Assembly: GCA_041591915.1 (NCBI GenBank)
Contig: JBFHRB010000097.1
Span: forward strand, 1 to 11,557
From: JBFHRB01 sp041591915
GTDB taxonomy: Bacteria; Actinomycetota; Nitriliruptoria; Nitriliruptorales; Nitriliruptoraceae
Direction of reading: 5' to 3'
Length of the DNA: 11,557 nt
Shown: positions 1 through 6,425 of the stretch, in pieces
Numbering within the stretch: the first letter of the stretch is position 1
How the letters are laid out: each line of letters opens with the position of its first letter
Notes under the pieces: generated by a model
Databases searched by the model: none
What the model was told of the DNA's origin: nothing
What the model saw: the letters and a program-made list of their open reading frames with translations, nothing else
Program-made: the position numbers and the translations under genes

Positions 1-126
1 GAACGGCGCCAGCGCCTCGTCCGCGCGGGCGGGCGGGCGGGGCAGGCCCGCGACCATCGCGGTCGATGCCGCACCGAGCAACCCGGCGCGCTGCAGGAAG
101 GCGCGGCGATCCAACGACAGGCTCAT
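1..126 (-). CDS. N-terminal fragment of a Tat-exported protein (runs off the left edge)
   Basis: Reading from the ATG at 126 leftwards gives 42 open codons that continue past base 1, so only the export signal is visible. Residues 6-12 read DRRAFLQ, close to the twin-arginine consensus (S/T-R-R-x-F-L-K). They are followed by a weakly hydrophobic stretch, RAGLLGAASTAMVAG (residues 13-27), and a proline/alanine-rich region ending in ARAD, a plausible signal peptidase I site at residues 33-36. This implies a protein folded in the cytoplasm, often cofactor-bearing, and exported by the Tat system. The mature domain lies outside the window, so its function cannot be named. A GGAAG is present just upstream but only two bases from the start, a poor spacing. 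It lies in the same direction as the lipoprotein gene to its right, separated from it by about 120 bases that contain a strong hairpin, so it probably has its own promoter. Confidence 0.75.
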   Translation of the reverse strand, partial: MSLSLDRRAFLQRAGLLGAASTAMVAGLPRPPARADEALAPF

Positions 127-167
127 TGCTTCCACTTCGACGGCGGGCAGACCCGCGGGGAAGCGTA

Positions 168-204
168 GGGCGGCCGGCGCCGGATGCCCGGCAATCGGCC
201 GCCC
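168..204 (-). terminator. Two-tier GC-rich hairpin, probable terminator of the lipoprotein gene
   Basis: A perfect 9-bp outer stem pairs GGGCGGCCG (168-176) with CGGCCGCCC (196-204). Inside it a 5-bp stem pairs GCCGG (179-183) with CCGGC (188-192) around a 4-base loop. It begins about 44 bases after the lipoprotein stop. No T-tract follows on the minus strand, which is common for terminators in high-GC actinobacteria. It could alternatively act in the leader of the Tat-protein gene that starts at 126. Confidence 0.5.
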
Positions 205-247
205 ATGATCCCGCATCCGCCCGTTCGGGGCGGTGGCGGGGGTCGGG

Positions 248-829
248 TCAGTCGGTCACGACGACCGTGTCGTCGTCCTCGTGGACCACCGTCGTGTCGT
301 TGTCGTGGACGACCGTCTCGTCCCCGCGGTCCACGTCGACGTCACCATCGACGTCGACCGTGAAGAAGGTCCGGAACGCCTCGGCGAACGGGACGCCCTC
401 GTGGACGATCGGTGTCTCCGCCCGGATGTCGAAGGACTCGTGGCCGCCGGCCTCGTCCTCGTACAGGGCGGCCCACAGGGTCACCTCGCCACCCAACTCG
501 TGCTCGAGGATGACCGGTACGTCGAGGTGCGTGCCCTCGTCGAGCCAGACATGCCCGAGCACGGGCCCCGGATCGCCGCCCTCATCGATGTGGATCACGA
601 GCCAGGCGCCGTCGCCGAGGACCGTCACCTCGGGGACGGACACGAGGTTGCCGTCGGTCTCCTGGTCCGCCGTGGTCAGGTGGGCCTTGACCTCACCGTC
701 GCCCAGGACCTCGACATCGGCGATCGTTGCGGCCTCGACGTCGGCCTGCTCGTCGCCGCAGGCGACGGCTCCGACGGCGAGTCCCAGCACGGCGAGGCCG
801 GCGATCCAACGGTTGGTGGTCGTGCGCAT
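248..829 (-). CDS. DUF7282-like lipoprotein with repetitive acidic C-terminal tail
   Basis: 193-aa predicted lipoprotein. Residues 1-23 form a signal peptide (MRTTTNRW, then a hydrophobic core) ending in AVAC with the lipidated cysteine at C24. The alanine at -3 of the lipobox is acceptable but not ideal. Residues about 37-137 resemble the DUF7282 fold: a valine/aspartate-rich beta domain with WLVIHIDEGGDPGPVLGH (77-93), GTHLDV (99-104) and LWAALYEDE (119-127). Function is unknown; such domains occur in exported proteins of archaea and actinobacteria. The last 36 residues are strongly acidic and repetitive (DVDGDVDVD, then three versions of TVV-H/V-D/E). The start at 829 is favoured over longer in-frame starts because AAGGAG (838-843) sits 8 bases upstream and the signal peptide begins there. 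It is transcribed away from the protease operon, and the space between them must hold both promoters. The family call rests on motif resemblance only. Confidence 0.75.
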   Translation of the reverse strand: MRTTTNRWIAGLAVLGLAVGAVACGDEQADVEAATIADVEVLGDGEVKAHLTTADQETDGNLVSVPEVTVLGDGAWLVIHIDEGGDPGPVLGHVWLDEGTHLDVPVILEHELGGEVTLWAALYEDEAGGHESFDIRAETPIVHEGVPFAEAFRTFFTVDVDGDVDVDRGDETVVHDNDTTVVHEDDDTVVVTD

Positions 830-837
830 GTCGTCTA

Positions 838-843
838 CTCCTT
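838..843 (-). promoter_or_regulatory. Ribosome binding site of the lipoprotein gene
   Basis: AAGGAG on the minus strand, 8 bases before the ATG at 829. It decides the start: the frame stays open for another 130 codons upstream, but those encode arginine/proline-rich shadow sequence without a signal peptide. Confidence 0.75.
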
Positions 844-1117
844 CTCGGCACGCCGCATCGGGTGCGTGCGTCGTCGGAAGGAGCGTGGGGCCGGCGGGAT
901 GGGCGGATGCCCGAGAGGCACCGTCGCTCGGACAGGGGGCGGCGGTGAGCACCGACGAACGGGCCCGGCCGGACCCCGGCCATCCGGACGGGACGGCGCC
1001 GCGAACCCCTCGTGCCCTCGAGCGGGCCGGGAACCGGCGGCACCTCGGGCGCGTTCGATGTACCCCAGGGCCGTACCCGCGCACCGACCGCGGGACGGAG
1101 CCGTCCACAGCTACAGG

Positions 1118-1123
1118 TACCGT
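1118..1123 (+). promoter_or_regulatory. Candidate -10 element giving a leaderless protease transcript
   Basis: TACCGT fits the actinobacterial TANNNT -10 pattern and ends 7 bases before the ATG at 1131. No Shine-Dalgarno sequence precedes that ATG. Together these fit transcription starting at the start codon itself. No -35 match is seen, so this is an inference. Confidence 0.3.
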
Positions 1124-1130
1124 CCGACCG

Positions 1131-2246
1131 ATGTTCCCTCGCGCCATCACCATCACCCGGATCCGCGGTGTGACCGTCCGCGTCGATCCGTCCTGGATCG
1201 TGATCGCGCTCCTCGTCATCTGGAGCTTCTACCGGCAGTTCGACGGGGGCCACGCGTCGACGACGGCCCTCGCGATGGCGGTCGCCACGGGCCTGCTGTT
1301 CTTCGTCTCCGTACTCGTGCACGAGCTGGCACATGCCTTCGAGGCACAGCATCGGGACATCACCGTGGCGGGCATCACGCTGTTCATGCTCGGTGGCGTC
1401 ACTGAGACGCACCCGGAGGCGGAGCGGCCCCGCGACGAGTTCGTGATGGCCGCCGTGGGGCCCTACGCGAGCCTGGTCACCGCCGCCGTCTTCGGCCTGA
1501 TCGCGACGGGTACGGACCTCTACCTCGCCGATCGCCTGGCCGTCGTGGCAGAGGTGGCCGGGACCCTGGGATGGATCAACCTCGGACTCGCCGTCTTCAA
1601 CATGCTGCCCGCGAGCCCACTGGACGGGGGCCGAGTCCTGCGCTCCTTCGTCTGGGCCGTGACCCGGAACCGCGACCTCGCCATCCGGGTGACGGCGTGG
1701 CTCGGCATCAGCGCTGCGGCCGCCGGCATGGCATGGGCGCTCTGGTCCGTGAGCCAGGGCCGGATCGGCAACCTCTGGCTGGCGCTCATCGCCTGGTTCA
1801 CCTTCAACGCGTCGCGTGCCGAGCTACGCAACGCGCAGGCGCGCCGCCAGCTCCGTGGCCGGACCGTCCAGTCGCTGCTGCCGCCGCCCGTGCCGGCGGT
1901 CCCACACGACCTGCCGCTCGAGCACGCGGGTATCCGCCTGGGCCAGCTTCCTCCCGAGTTCGCCGTCCCCGTCGAACGTGAGGGGCGCACGGTCGGGTTC
2001 GTGAGGCCGAGCGCCATCGAGGCGGTGGACCCGGCCGATCGGGTGTTCCGGATGGTCGAGGACGTGATCACGCCGATCCACGACCTGCCGCAGGTCGAGG
2101 CGGCGGCGCAGCTCCTCGATGTCGTCGAGCTGTTCCGCACGCACCCAGAGCTCCTGGTCGTCAGCCGGGGCGAGCCCGTCGCCGTCCTGTCCCTTCGGCA
2201 ACTCGATGCCGCCCTGCGTGTCGCCGAGACCGGCGCCCCGGCATGA
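1131..2246 (+). CDS. M50-family site-2 intramembrane metalloprotease with C-terminal CBS-like region
   Basis: 371-aa polytopic membrane zinc protease of the S2P/Rip type, which cuts substrates inside the membrane. The HExxH zinc site is HELAH at residues 64-68, in a hydrophobic helix (50-70). The third zinc ligand lies in NMLPASPLDGGRV (157-169, D165), the family's LDG motif. GPYASL (110-115) is the conserved loop between helices. The N-terminus ITRIRGVTVRVDPSW (8-22) matches the usual family start and supports the ATG at 1131. After the membrane core (to about residue 228) comes a proline-rich linker (LLPPPVPAVPHDLP) and a soluble region 260-365 that resembles a degenerate CBS pair, as in Rip3-like members. 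CBS domains usually bind nucleotides, but binding here is not shown. No Shine-Dalgarno sequence is visible. The last codons overlap the next gene as ATGA (2243-2246), indicating translational coupling with a second membrane protease. Confidence 0.9.
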   Translation: MFPRAITITRIRGVTVRVDPSWIVIALLVIWSFYRQFDGGHASTTALAMAVATGLLFFVSVLVHELAHAFEAQHRDITVAGITLFMLGGVTETHPEAERPRDEFVMAAVGPYASLVTAAVFGLIATGTDLYLADRLAVVAEVAGTLGWINLGLAVFNMLPASPLDGGRVLRSFVWAVTRNRDLAIRVTAWLGISAAAAGMAWALWSVSQGRIGNLWLALIAWFTFNASRAELRNAQARRQLRGRTVQSLLPPPVPAVPHDLPLEHAGIRLGQLPPEFAVPVEREGRTVGFVRPSAIEAVDPADRVFRMVEDVITPIHDLPQVEAAAQLLDVVELFRTHPELLVVSRGEPVAVLSLRQLDAALRVAETGAPA

Positions 2247-3262
2247 GAGTCGCGCTCTACATCGCGTCGGCGGTCCTGGTGCTCTGGGCATCGGTCACGG
2301 TGCCGATGCCACTCATCGAGAACAGCCCGGGCGGGACGTACTCCGTCCCCGAGATCCTCGAGATCGCGGACACGTCGACCACGCCCATCGAGGGCGAGCT
2401 CCGGCTGCTGACGGTGTACTTCCGCCAGCCGTCGCTCGCCGAGACGATCCGCGCCCGGCTGTCCGACGACCGCTCCCTCGAGCCGCGCGAGAGCTACCTC
2501 CCGCCCGACGTCGACATCGGCGAGTACCTGGAGGTCCAGCGCGACGCCTTCCGACGGGAGTTCGACCTCGCCGCCGCGATGGGTGCCCGAGCAGCGGGCA
2601 TCGACGTGCAGGTCCGGGCCGGCCCGATGGTCATCGCGGCCAACCCGGACACCCCGGCCGAGGGACGCTTCGAGTACGGCGACATCATCACGGCCGTCGA
2701 CGGCAAGCTGGTGCAGGACGTCGGCGAGCTACGAGACGCGCTGCCGGACGAGGCCGGCGTCGAGGTGGCCCTGACCGTGCTCCGGGACGGGGAGGAGGTC
2801 GAGGTGGTCATCGCCCCGGCGGACCTGCCGGACGCCGACCGTCCCGCCATCGGCGTCACCCTGGCCTCGGGCGCGGTCCCCTACCGCGTCGTCCACCCCG
2901 TGACCGTCGAGCTCACGGACCAGCGCGGCATCGGAGGGCCCTCCGCGGGGCTCATGATCGCGCTCACGGTGTACGACCTCCTCAGCGAGGAGGACCTGGT
3001 GGCTGGCCGCTTCATCGCCGGCACGGGAACGATCGACGTCCAGGGTCGGGTCGGAACGATCGGGGCTCTCCCGCAGAAGATCATCGGCGCGGTCCGGGAC
3101 GGCGCCAAGATCATCCTCGTCCCGGCCGCTCAGGCGAACGTGGCGCTCGCGGTCGACGTCCCCGACGACGTCAGGATCATCCCGGTGGCCACCCTCGACG
3201 AGGCCATCGCCGCACTCCGGTCGCCGAGCAGCGCATCGCCAGCGGCGACGGCGCAGGGCTAG
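2243..3262 (+). CDS. Membrane-anchored PDZ / Lon-type (S16) serine protease, YlbL-like
   Basis: 339-aa protein with one N-terminal membrane anchor (residues 4-20), a spacer, a PDZ domain (about 115-192) and a C-terminal Lon-type proteolytic domain (about 200-325). The PDZ part contains RAGPMVIAANPDTPAEGRFE and GDIITAVDG. The catalytic dyad of family S16 is visible: Ser234 in GIGGPSAGL and Lys279 in GALPQKIIGA, with the usual spacing of about 45 residues. Unlike true Lon it has no AAA+ ATPase module, which is typical of YlbL/SepM proteins that act outside the membrane without ATP. In firmicutes such proteases process small envelope proteins or peptides; the substrate here is unknown. Its ATG lies inside the end of the site-2 protease gene (ATGA), so the two are probably made together. 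Its TAG stop overlaps the stop of the opposing pabA-like gene within CTAG. Confidence 0.9.
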   Translation: MRVALYIASAVLVLWASVTVPMPLIENSPGGTYSVPEILEIADTSTTPIEGELRLLTVYFRQPSLAETIRARLSDDRSLEPRESYLPPDVDIGEYLEVQRDAFRREFDLAAAMGARAAGIDVQVRAGPMVIAANPDTPAEGRFEYGDIITAVDGKLVQDVGELRDALPDEAGVEVALTVLRDGEEVEVVIAPADLPDADRPAIGVTLASGAVPYRVVHPVTVELTDQRGIGGPSAGLMIALTVYDLLSEEDLVAGRFIAGTGTIDVQGRVGTIGALPQKIIGAVRDGAKIILVPAAQANVALAVDVPDDVRIIPVATLDEAIAALRSPSSASPAATAQG

Positions 3263-3867
3263 CCGGCCTCCTCGGGGCCGCCGGAACCACTCGGGCGACA
3301 GCGGGCCACGAAGTTGCCCAGCAGTCGCATCCCCGACGACGTCAGGATCGACTCGGGGTGGAACTGGACGCCCTCGACGTCGAGTTCGCGGTGGCGCAGC
3401 CACATGACCAGTCCGTCGGACGTCTCCGCCGTCACCTTCAGGACGTCCGGCAGGCTGTCGCGCTCGACCACGAGCGAGTGGTAGCGCGTGGCCTCGAACG
3501 GCACGGGGAGCTCGTGGAGCACGCCCTCGCGGCGGTGGTAGATCGGGCTCGTCTTCCCGTGCACGAGTTCCGGCGCACGCACGATGCGACCTCCGTAGAC
3601 CTCGCCGATGCACTGGTGGCCGAGGCACACGCCGAGCAGGGGCCGATGGCCGGCCACCGCCCGGATCACGTCGTTCGAGAGGCCGGCATCCGACGGATCG
3701 CCCGGGCCCGGGCTGATCACGATGCCGTCGGGCAGGTCGGCCACGAGGTCGTCGACGGCGAACGCGTCGTTGCGGACGACCTCGACGGTCGCTCCGAGCT
3801 CGCCGAGCTCCTGGGCGATGTTGAAGGTGAAGGAGTCGTAGTTGTCGACGATCAGCACCGAGGGCAT
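3259..3867 (-). CDS. pabA: Glutamine amidotransferase subunit, aminodeoxychorismate/anthranilate synthase component II
   Basis: 202-aa class I glutamine amidotransferase. It releases ammonia from glutamine for a partner that aminates chorismate, giving 4-amino-4-deoxychorismate (folate) or anthranilate (tryptophan). Family signatures are the N-terminal VLIVDNYDSFTFNI (4-17), the oxyanion loop SPGPGDP (52-58), the nucleophile elbow GVCLGHQ with Cys81, the HGKTSPI motif (103-109), and GVQFHPES with His170 and Glu172, completing the catalytic triad. Length is normal for the family. PabA and TrpG cannot be separated by sequence alone, and one protein often serves both. No component I gene lies in the window. 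Genes of this type commonly neighbour crgA and sortase genes in actinobacteria, which favours the shared PabA role. The ATG at 3867 overlaps the stop of the upstream gene (TGATG), so translation is likely coupled. Confidence 0.92.
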   Translation of the reverse strand: MPSVLIVDNYDSFTFNIAQELGELGATVEVVRNDAFAVDDLVADLPDGIVISPGPGDPSDAGLSNDVIRAVAGHRPLLGVCLGHQCIGEVYGGRIVRAPELVHGKTSPIYHRREGVLHELPVPFEATRYHSLVVERDSLPDVLKVTAETSDGLVMWLRHRELDVEGVQFHPESILTSSGMRLLGNFVARCRPSGSGGPEEAG

Positions 3868-5285
3868 CAGGCCTCCTCGTGTTCGTCCGGGACCCTGTCG
3901 GCCCGGCCGACGTAGGTGAAGGACCCGTCGGGGCGCATGGTGCCGAGGTCTGGCGTGATGAGCCACTCCCCGACGCGCGCTGCCGTCCCACCGAGCCCCA
4001 CCTGGGGTCCGGCAACGGCGATGTGGCCCACCTCGCCGGCAGGGAGGACACGTTGGTGGTCGTCGGGCGCGACGATCAACGCGACCGTGTCCGTGACCGG
4101 GAGCCCGATGCTCGAGGACCAGACCCGGCCGTAGATCGGGTTGGCGTGCGTGATGCCGCCGGCCTCGGTCAGCCCGTAGGCCTCACGGAGGCGGCCCCCG
4201 TCGGTGGCGGCCTCGAATGCCCGCACCACTGAGTCGCTGAGCGGAGCGCCGACGGAGAGACAGGCTCGCAGCGAGGTCAGGTCGCGCTTGGCGGCGCGAT
4301 CGTCGGCGGCCAGGTCCGTGTAGGTCGACGGGGTGGCGTGCAGGAGCGTGGCCCCCTCGCCTTCGATCGCTCGCGCCACCTCGCCCACGTCGCTGCTCCT
4401 CGGGATGACCAGCGTCGCCGCCGCCAGGACCCCGCTCAGCATCGTCACGCTGAGCCCCAGCAGCCCCGCCAGGTCGGTGGCAACGACCATCCGTTCCTTG
4501 CCCGCGTGTACGTCCGGCACCCAGAGCCGTGACTGGAAGGCGCTCGCGAGGACGTTCGCGTGACTGAGCCGCACGGGCCGCGGCGGCGCGGTCGTGCCCG
4601 ACGTGTAGGCAACGATGGCGATGTCCGCCGGGGTGACCGGGGAGGGCGCCACGGGGGCGTGGGAGGCCAGGAGCTCGTGGACGACGGGCACCTGCTGGTC
4701 CGCTCGCTGGCGCTGCCGGCGTCGGCGCAACCGGGCCCGGATGTCGTCGTCCCAGCCGTCCTGGGTCAGCGTGGCGAGGCCCCGCAGCCGCGGGAGCGCC
4801 TCCTGGGCGTCTGCCAGCTCGTCGACGAGTTCGGGCGCGGCCACCGCGACGACGGCGTCGGTCTGCGCCAGGCGGCGGACGATCTCCGGACCCCCGTGCC
4901 GAGGGTGGACCGGCAGCAGCGAGGCTCCGACCCTCCACGCGGAGAAGGCGAGGATGGGCACGCCGACGCCGTTCGGCGCGACCACGGCGGCGACGTCGCC
5001 GGGCTGCAGGCCGAGCCCCCGGAGGGCGGCCGCGCCACGATCGACCAGATCGCGCAACTGCGCGTAGGTCAGCGACGTACGCCCGGAGACCAGGGCCTCC
5101 GACGTGGGGAAGTCCCGCGCCGCGTCGTCCAGCAACCGCGTCAGGGCAACCTCGGGATACGCGTAGCGCGGCGGCACCCCCGGCGGGTAGGCATCCAGCC
5201 ACGGCCGCGGGACGTCCCTCGGCGCGGGCAGGCGCCCGGGTGGCGAGGCAGGCGTCCCGGCGCTGGCAGCGGAGGTCACGGGCAC
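3867..5285 (-). CDS. AMP-binding synthetase/ligase-like protein lacking its C-terminal domain
   Basis: 472-aa protein of the acyl-CoA synthetase/adenylating superfamily. The N-terminus RPWLDAYPPGVPP (27-39) is typical of FadD-like ligases. Core motif A3 (226-238) reads AYTSGTTAPPRPV: the canonical GxPKG is changed to APPRP, so the P-loop lysine is arginine. A5 is AYGLTE (369-374). A7 is WLITPDLG (441-448), with TPD for TGD and the ribose-binding Asp447 kept. The protein ends at GRADRVPDEHEEA, directly after the hinge. The mobile C-terminal domain of about 100 residues, with the A10 catalytic lysine (PKTxxGK), is absent. This is not an obvious frameshift, because pabA starts one base into the stop codon. 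It may be a half-reaction, binding-only or decaying protein. The GTG start is uncertain: 5279 is also possible, and neither has a Shine-Dalgarno sequence. Confidence 0.8.
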   Translation of the reverse strand: MPVTSAASAGTPASPPGRLPAPRDVPRPWLDAYPPGVPPRYAYPEVALTRLLDDAARDFPTSEALVSGRTSLTYAQLRDLVDRGAAALRGLGLQPGDVAAVVAPNGVGVPILAFSAWRVGASLLPVHPRHGGPEIVRRLAQTDAVVAVAAPELVDELADAQEALPRLRGLATLTQDGWDDDIRARLRRRRQRQRADQQVPVVHELLASHAPVAPSPVTPADIAIVAYTSGTTAPPRPVRLSHANVLASAFQSRLWVPDVHAGKERMVVATDLAGLLGLSVTMLSGVLAAATLVIPRSSDVGEVARAIEGEGATLLHATPSTYTDLAADDRAAKRDLTSLRACLSVGAPLSDSVVRAFEAATDGGRLREAYGLTEAGGITHANPIYGRVWSSSIGLPVTDTVALIVAPDDHQRVLPAGEVGHIAVAGPQVGLGGTAARVGEWLITPDLGTMRPDGSFTYVGRADRVPDEHEEA

Positions 5286-5305
5286 TCGGGAGGTCGGGTC
5301 GGCGA

Positions 5306-5328
5306 AGTGTAGTGACGGCCGCCATACT
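5306..5328. promoter_or_regulatory. Candidate divergent -10 elements between the ligase and polyprenyl synthase genes
   Basis: The 72-base divergent gap contains TACACT on the minus strand (5311-5306), placed to give a very short leader for the ligase, and CATACT on the plus strand (5323-5328), placed about 30 bases before the polyprenyl synthase GTG. No good -35 boxes accompany them. Confidence 0.25.
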
Positions 5329-5343
5329 CCCCCGGCCGGACCT

Positions 5344-5349
5344 GAGAGG
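5344..5349 (+). promoter_or_regulatory. Ribosome binding site of the polyprenyl synthase gene
   Basis: GAGAGG lies 8 bases before the GTG at 5358 and supports that non-ATG start. Confidence 0.6.
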
Positions 5350-5357
5350 TTCTGACC

Positions 5358-6425
5358 GTGGCTGTCCCGCTCGACCTCGCAACACTGCGCGCGCACGTCG
5401 ACGACGCGCTGCTGCGCTACGTCGACATCGCCGAGCCTCGGGTCGTCGGCATGGACGCGCGCCTGGCCGAGCCCCTCGCCGAGCTTCGCGCGTTCGTGAC
5501 TGGCGGTGGCAAGCGGCTCCGCCCGACCTCCGCGATCCTGGGGTACGCCGCGGCCGGCGGGGACGACCTCGACGCCGTGCTGGGCCCGGCGCTGGCCCTC
5601 GAGCTCCTGCACACCTGTGCGCTCCTGCACGACGACATCATCGACGACGCCCCGACCCGGCGCGGACGGCCGACCAGCCACGCCCACTTCGCGAGCGTCC
5701 ACGCCGATGCCGGCTGGGACGGTGCCTCTGCTGCGTACGGGGCGGCCGTCGCGATCCTGCTCGGCGACCTCGCGTTCGTGCAGGCCGACGAGCTGTTCTT
5801 CTCGTCGACCACGACGCCGGAGGTTGCCCTGGCCGGCTTCGGGGTCTTCACCACCCTGCGCGAGGAGGTGATGGCGGGCCAGTACCTCGACCTCCAGCAC
5901 GCCACGACCCGCGGGCGTGACGCGGAGACGGCCATGCGCATCGCCAGCCTGAAGTCGGGCCGCTACTCGATCGCCCGCCCGCTTCAGCTCGGGGCGGTCC
6001 TGGCGGGTGGCGACGACGAGTTGTGCACCGGCCTGCTCCGGTTCGGCGACCCGCTCGGTCGGGCGTTCCAGCTGCGTGACGACCTGCTCGGGGTCTTCGG
6101 TGACGAGGAGACGACCGGCAAGTCCGCGGCCTCCGACCTCGTCGAGGGCAAGCGCACCTACCTTGTCGCGGCGACCCTCGAGCGGCTCGACCCAGGGGAG
6201 GCGGTGCTGTTCGAGTCCCTGCTCGGGCGGCCGGACCTCGATCCCGCCGGGGCCGAGGAGCTGCGGGGGATGATGCGCTCCAGCGGGGGGCTCGAGGCCA
6301 CCCGTGACCGCATCGAGACGGAGCGCCTCCAGGCCACGGCGGCGCTGGACGAGCTCGTCATCCCCGAGGAGGCTCGCAGCGCGCTGCACGAGCTGGCCGA
6401 GTTCATCGTCCGGCGTCGGGCCTGA
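5358..6425 (+). CDS. trans-Polyprenyl (geranylgeranyl-type) diphosphate synthase
   Basis: 355-aa cytoplasmic prenyltransferase that adds isopentenyl diphosphate units to an allylic diphosphate. GGGKRLRP (49-56) binds diphosphate. The first aspartate-rich motif is LLHDDIIDD (89-97), with DDxxD at 92-96 followed by the usual RRGRPT (101-106). The lysine at 199 (LKSGRYS) and the second aspartate-rich region FQLRDDLLGVFGD (237-249), then GKSAASDLVEGKRTYL, complete the site. Small residues (Cys88, Ala89 region) sit just before the first motif where short-chain enzymes carry bulky ones, suggesting products of C20 or longer; the exact chain length cannot be read. Products would feed quinones, carotenoids or polyprenyl carriers. 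It starts at a GTG with a ribosome site, divergent from the ligase gene. Its last 23 bases overlap the opposing BrkB-family gene. Confidence 0.93.
   Translation: MAVPLDLATLRAHVDDALLRYVDIAEPRVVGMDARLAEPLAELRAFVTGGGKRLRPTSAILGYAAAGGDDLDAVLGPALALELLHTCALLHDDIIDDAPTRRGRPTSHAHFASVHADAGWDGASAAYGAAVAILLGDLAFVQADELFFSSTTTPEVALAGFGVFTTLREEVMAGQYLDLQHATTRGRDAETAMRIASLKSGRYSIARPLQLGAVLAGGDDELCTGLLRFGDPLGRAFQLRDDLLGVFGDEETTGKSAASDLVEGKRTYLVAATLERLDPGEAVLFESLLGRPDLDPAGAEELRGMMRSSGGLEATRDRIETERLQATAALDELVIPEEARSALHELAEFIVRRRA

Larger units (their letters stand above)
830..1130. other. Divergent intergenic region between the lipoprotein and site-2 protease genes
   Basis: About 300 bases with no convincing gene. 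The plus-strand frame of the protease is open through it, but its translation is low-complexity R/P/G sequence. It should carry promoters in both directions. Visible elements are the lipoprotein ribosome site, a 6-bp inverted repeat CCCGCG/CGCGGG (1076-1081 and 1089-1094), and TACCGT at 1118-1123, seven bases before the protease ATG. No clear -10/-35 pair is seen for the lipoprotein. Confidence 0.5.

Noticed and set aside
248..360. DNA-level tandem repeat or CRISPR-like array of GTCGTC/CGTGGA units
   Set aside because: The units are irregular and are explained by repeated Val-Asp-His codons in the lipoprotein tail.
885..1130. N-terminal extension of the site-2 protease from GTG codons near 885 or 945, with a GGAAGGAG nearby
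   Set aside because: The extension is arginine/proline-rich and unlike the family; the purine-rich site is only one base from the first GTG. The family fold begins at the ATG at 1131.
3867..3900. Frameshift or sequencing error cutting off the ligase C-terminal domain
   Set aside because: The pabA start overlaps the stop codon and no remnant of the missing domain is present in any frame between them. Loss by deletion remains possible, but not a simple frameshift.
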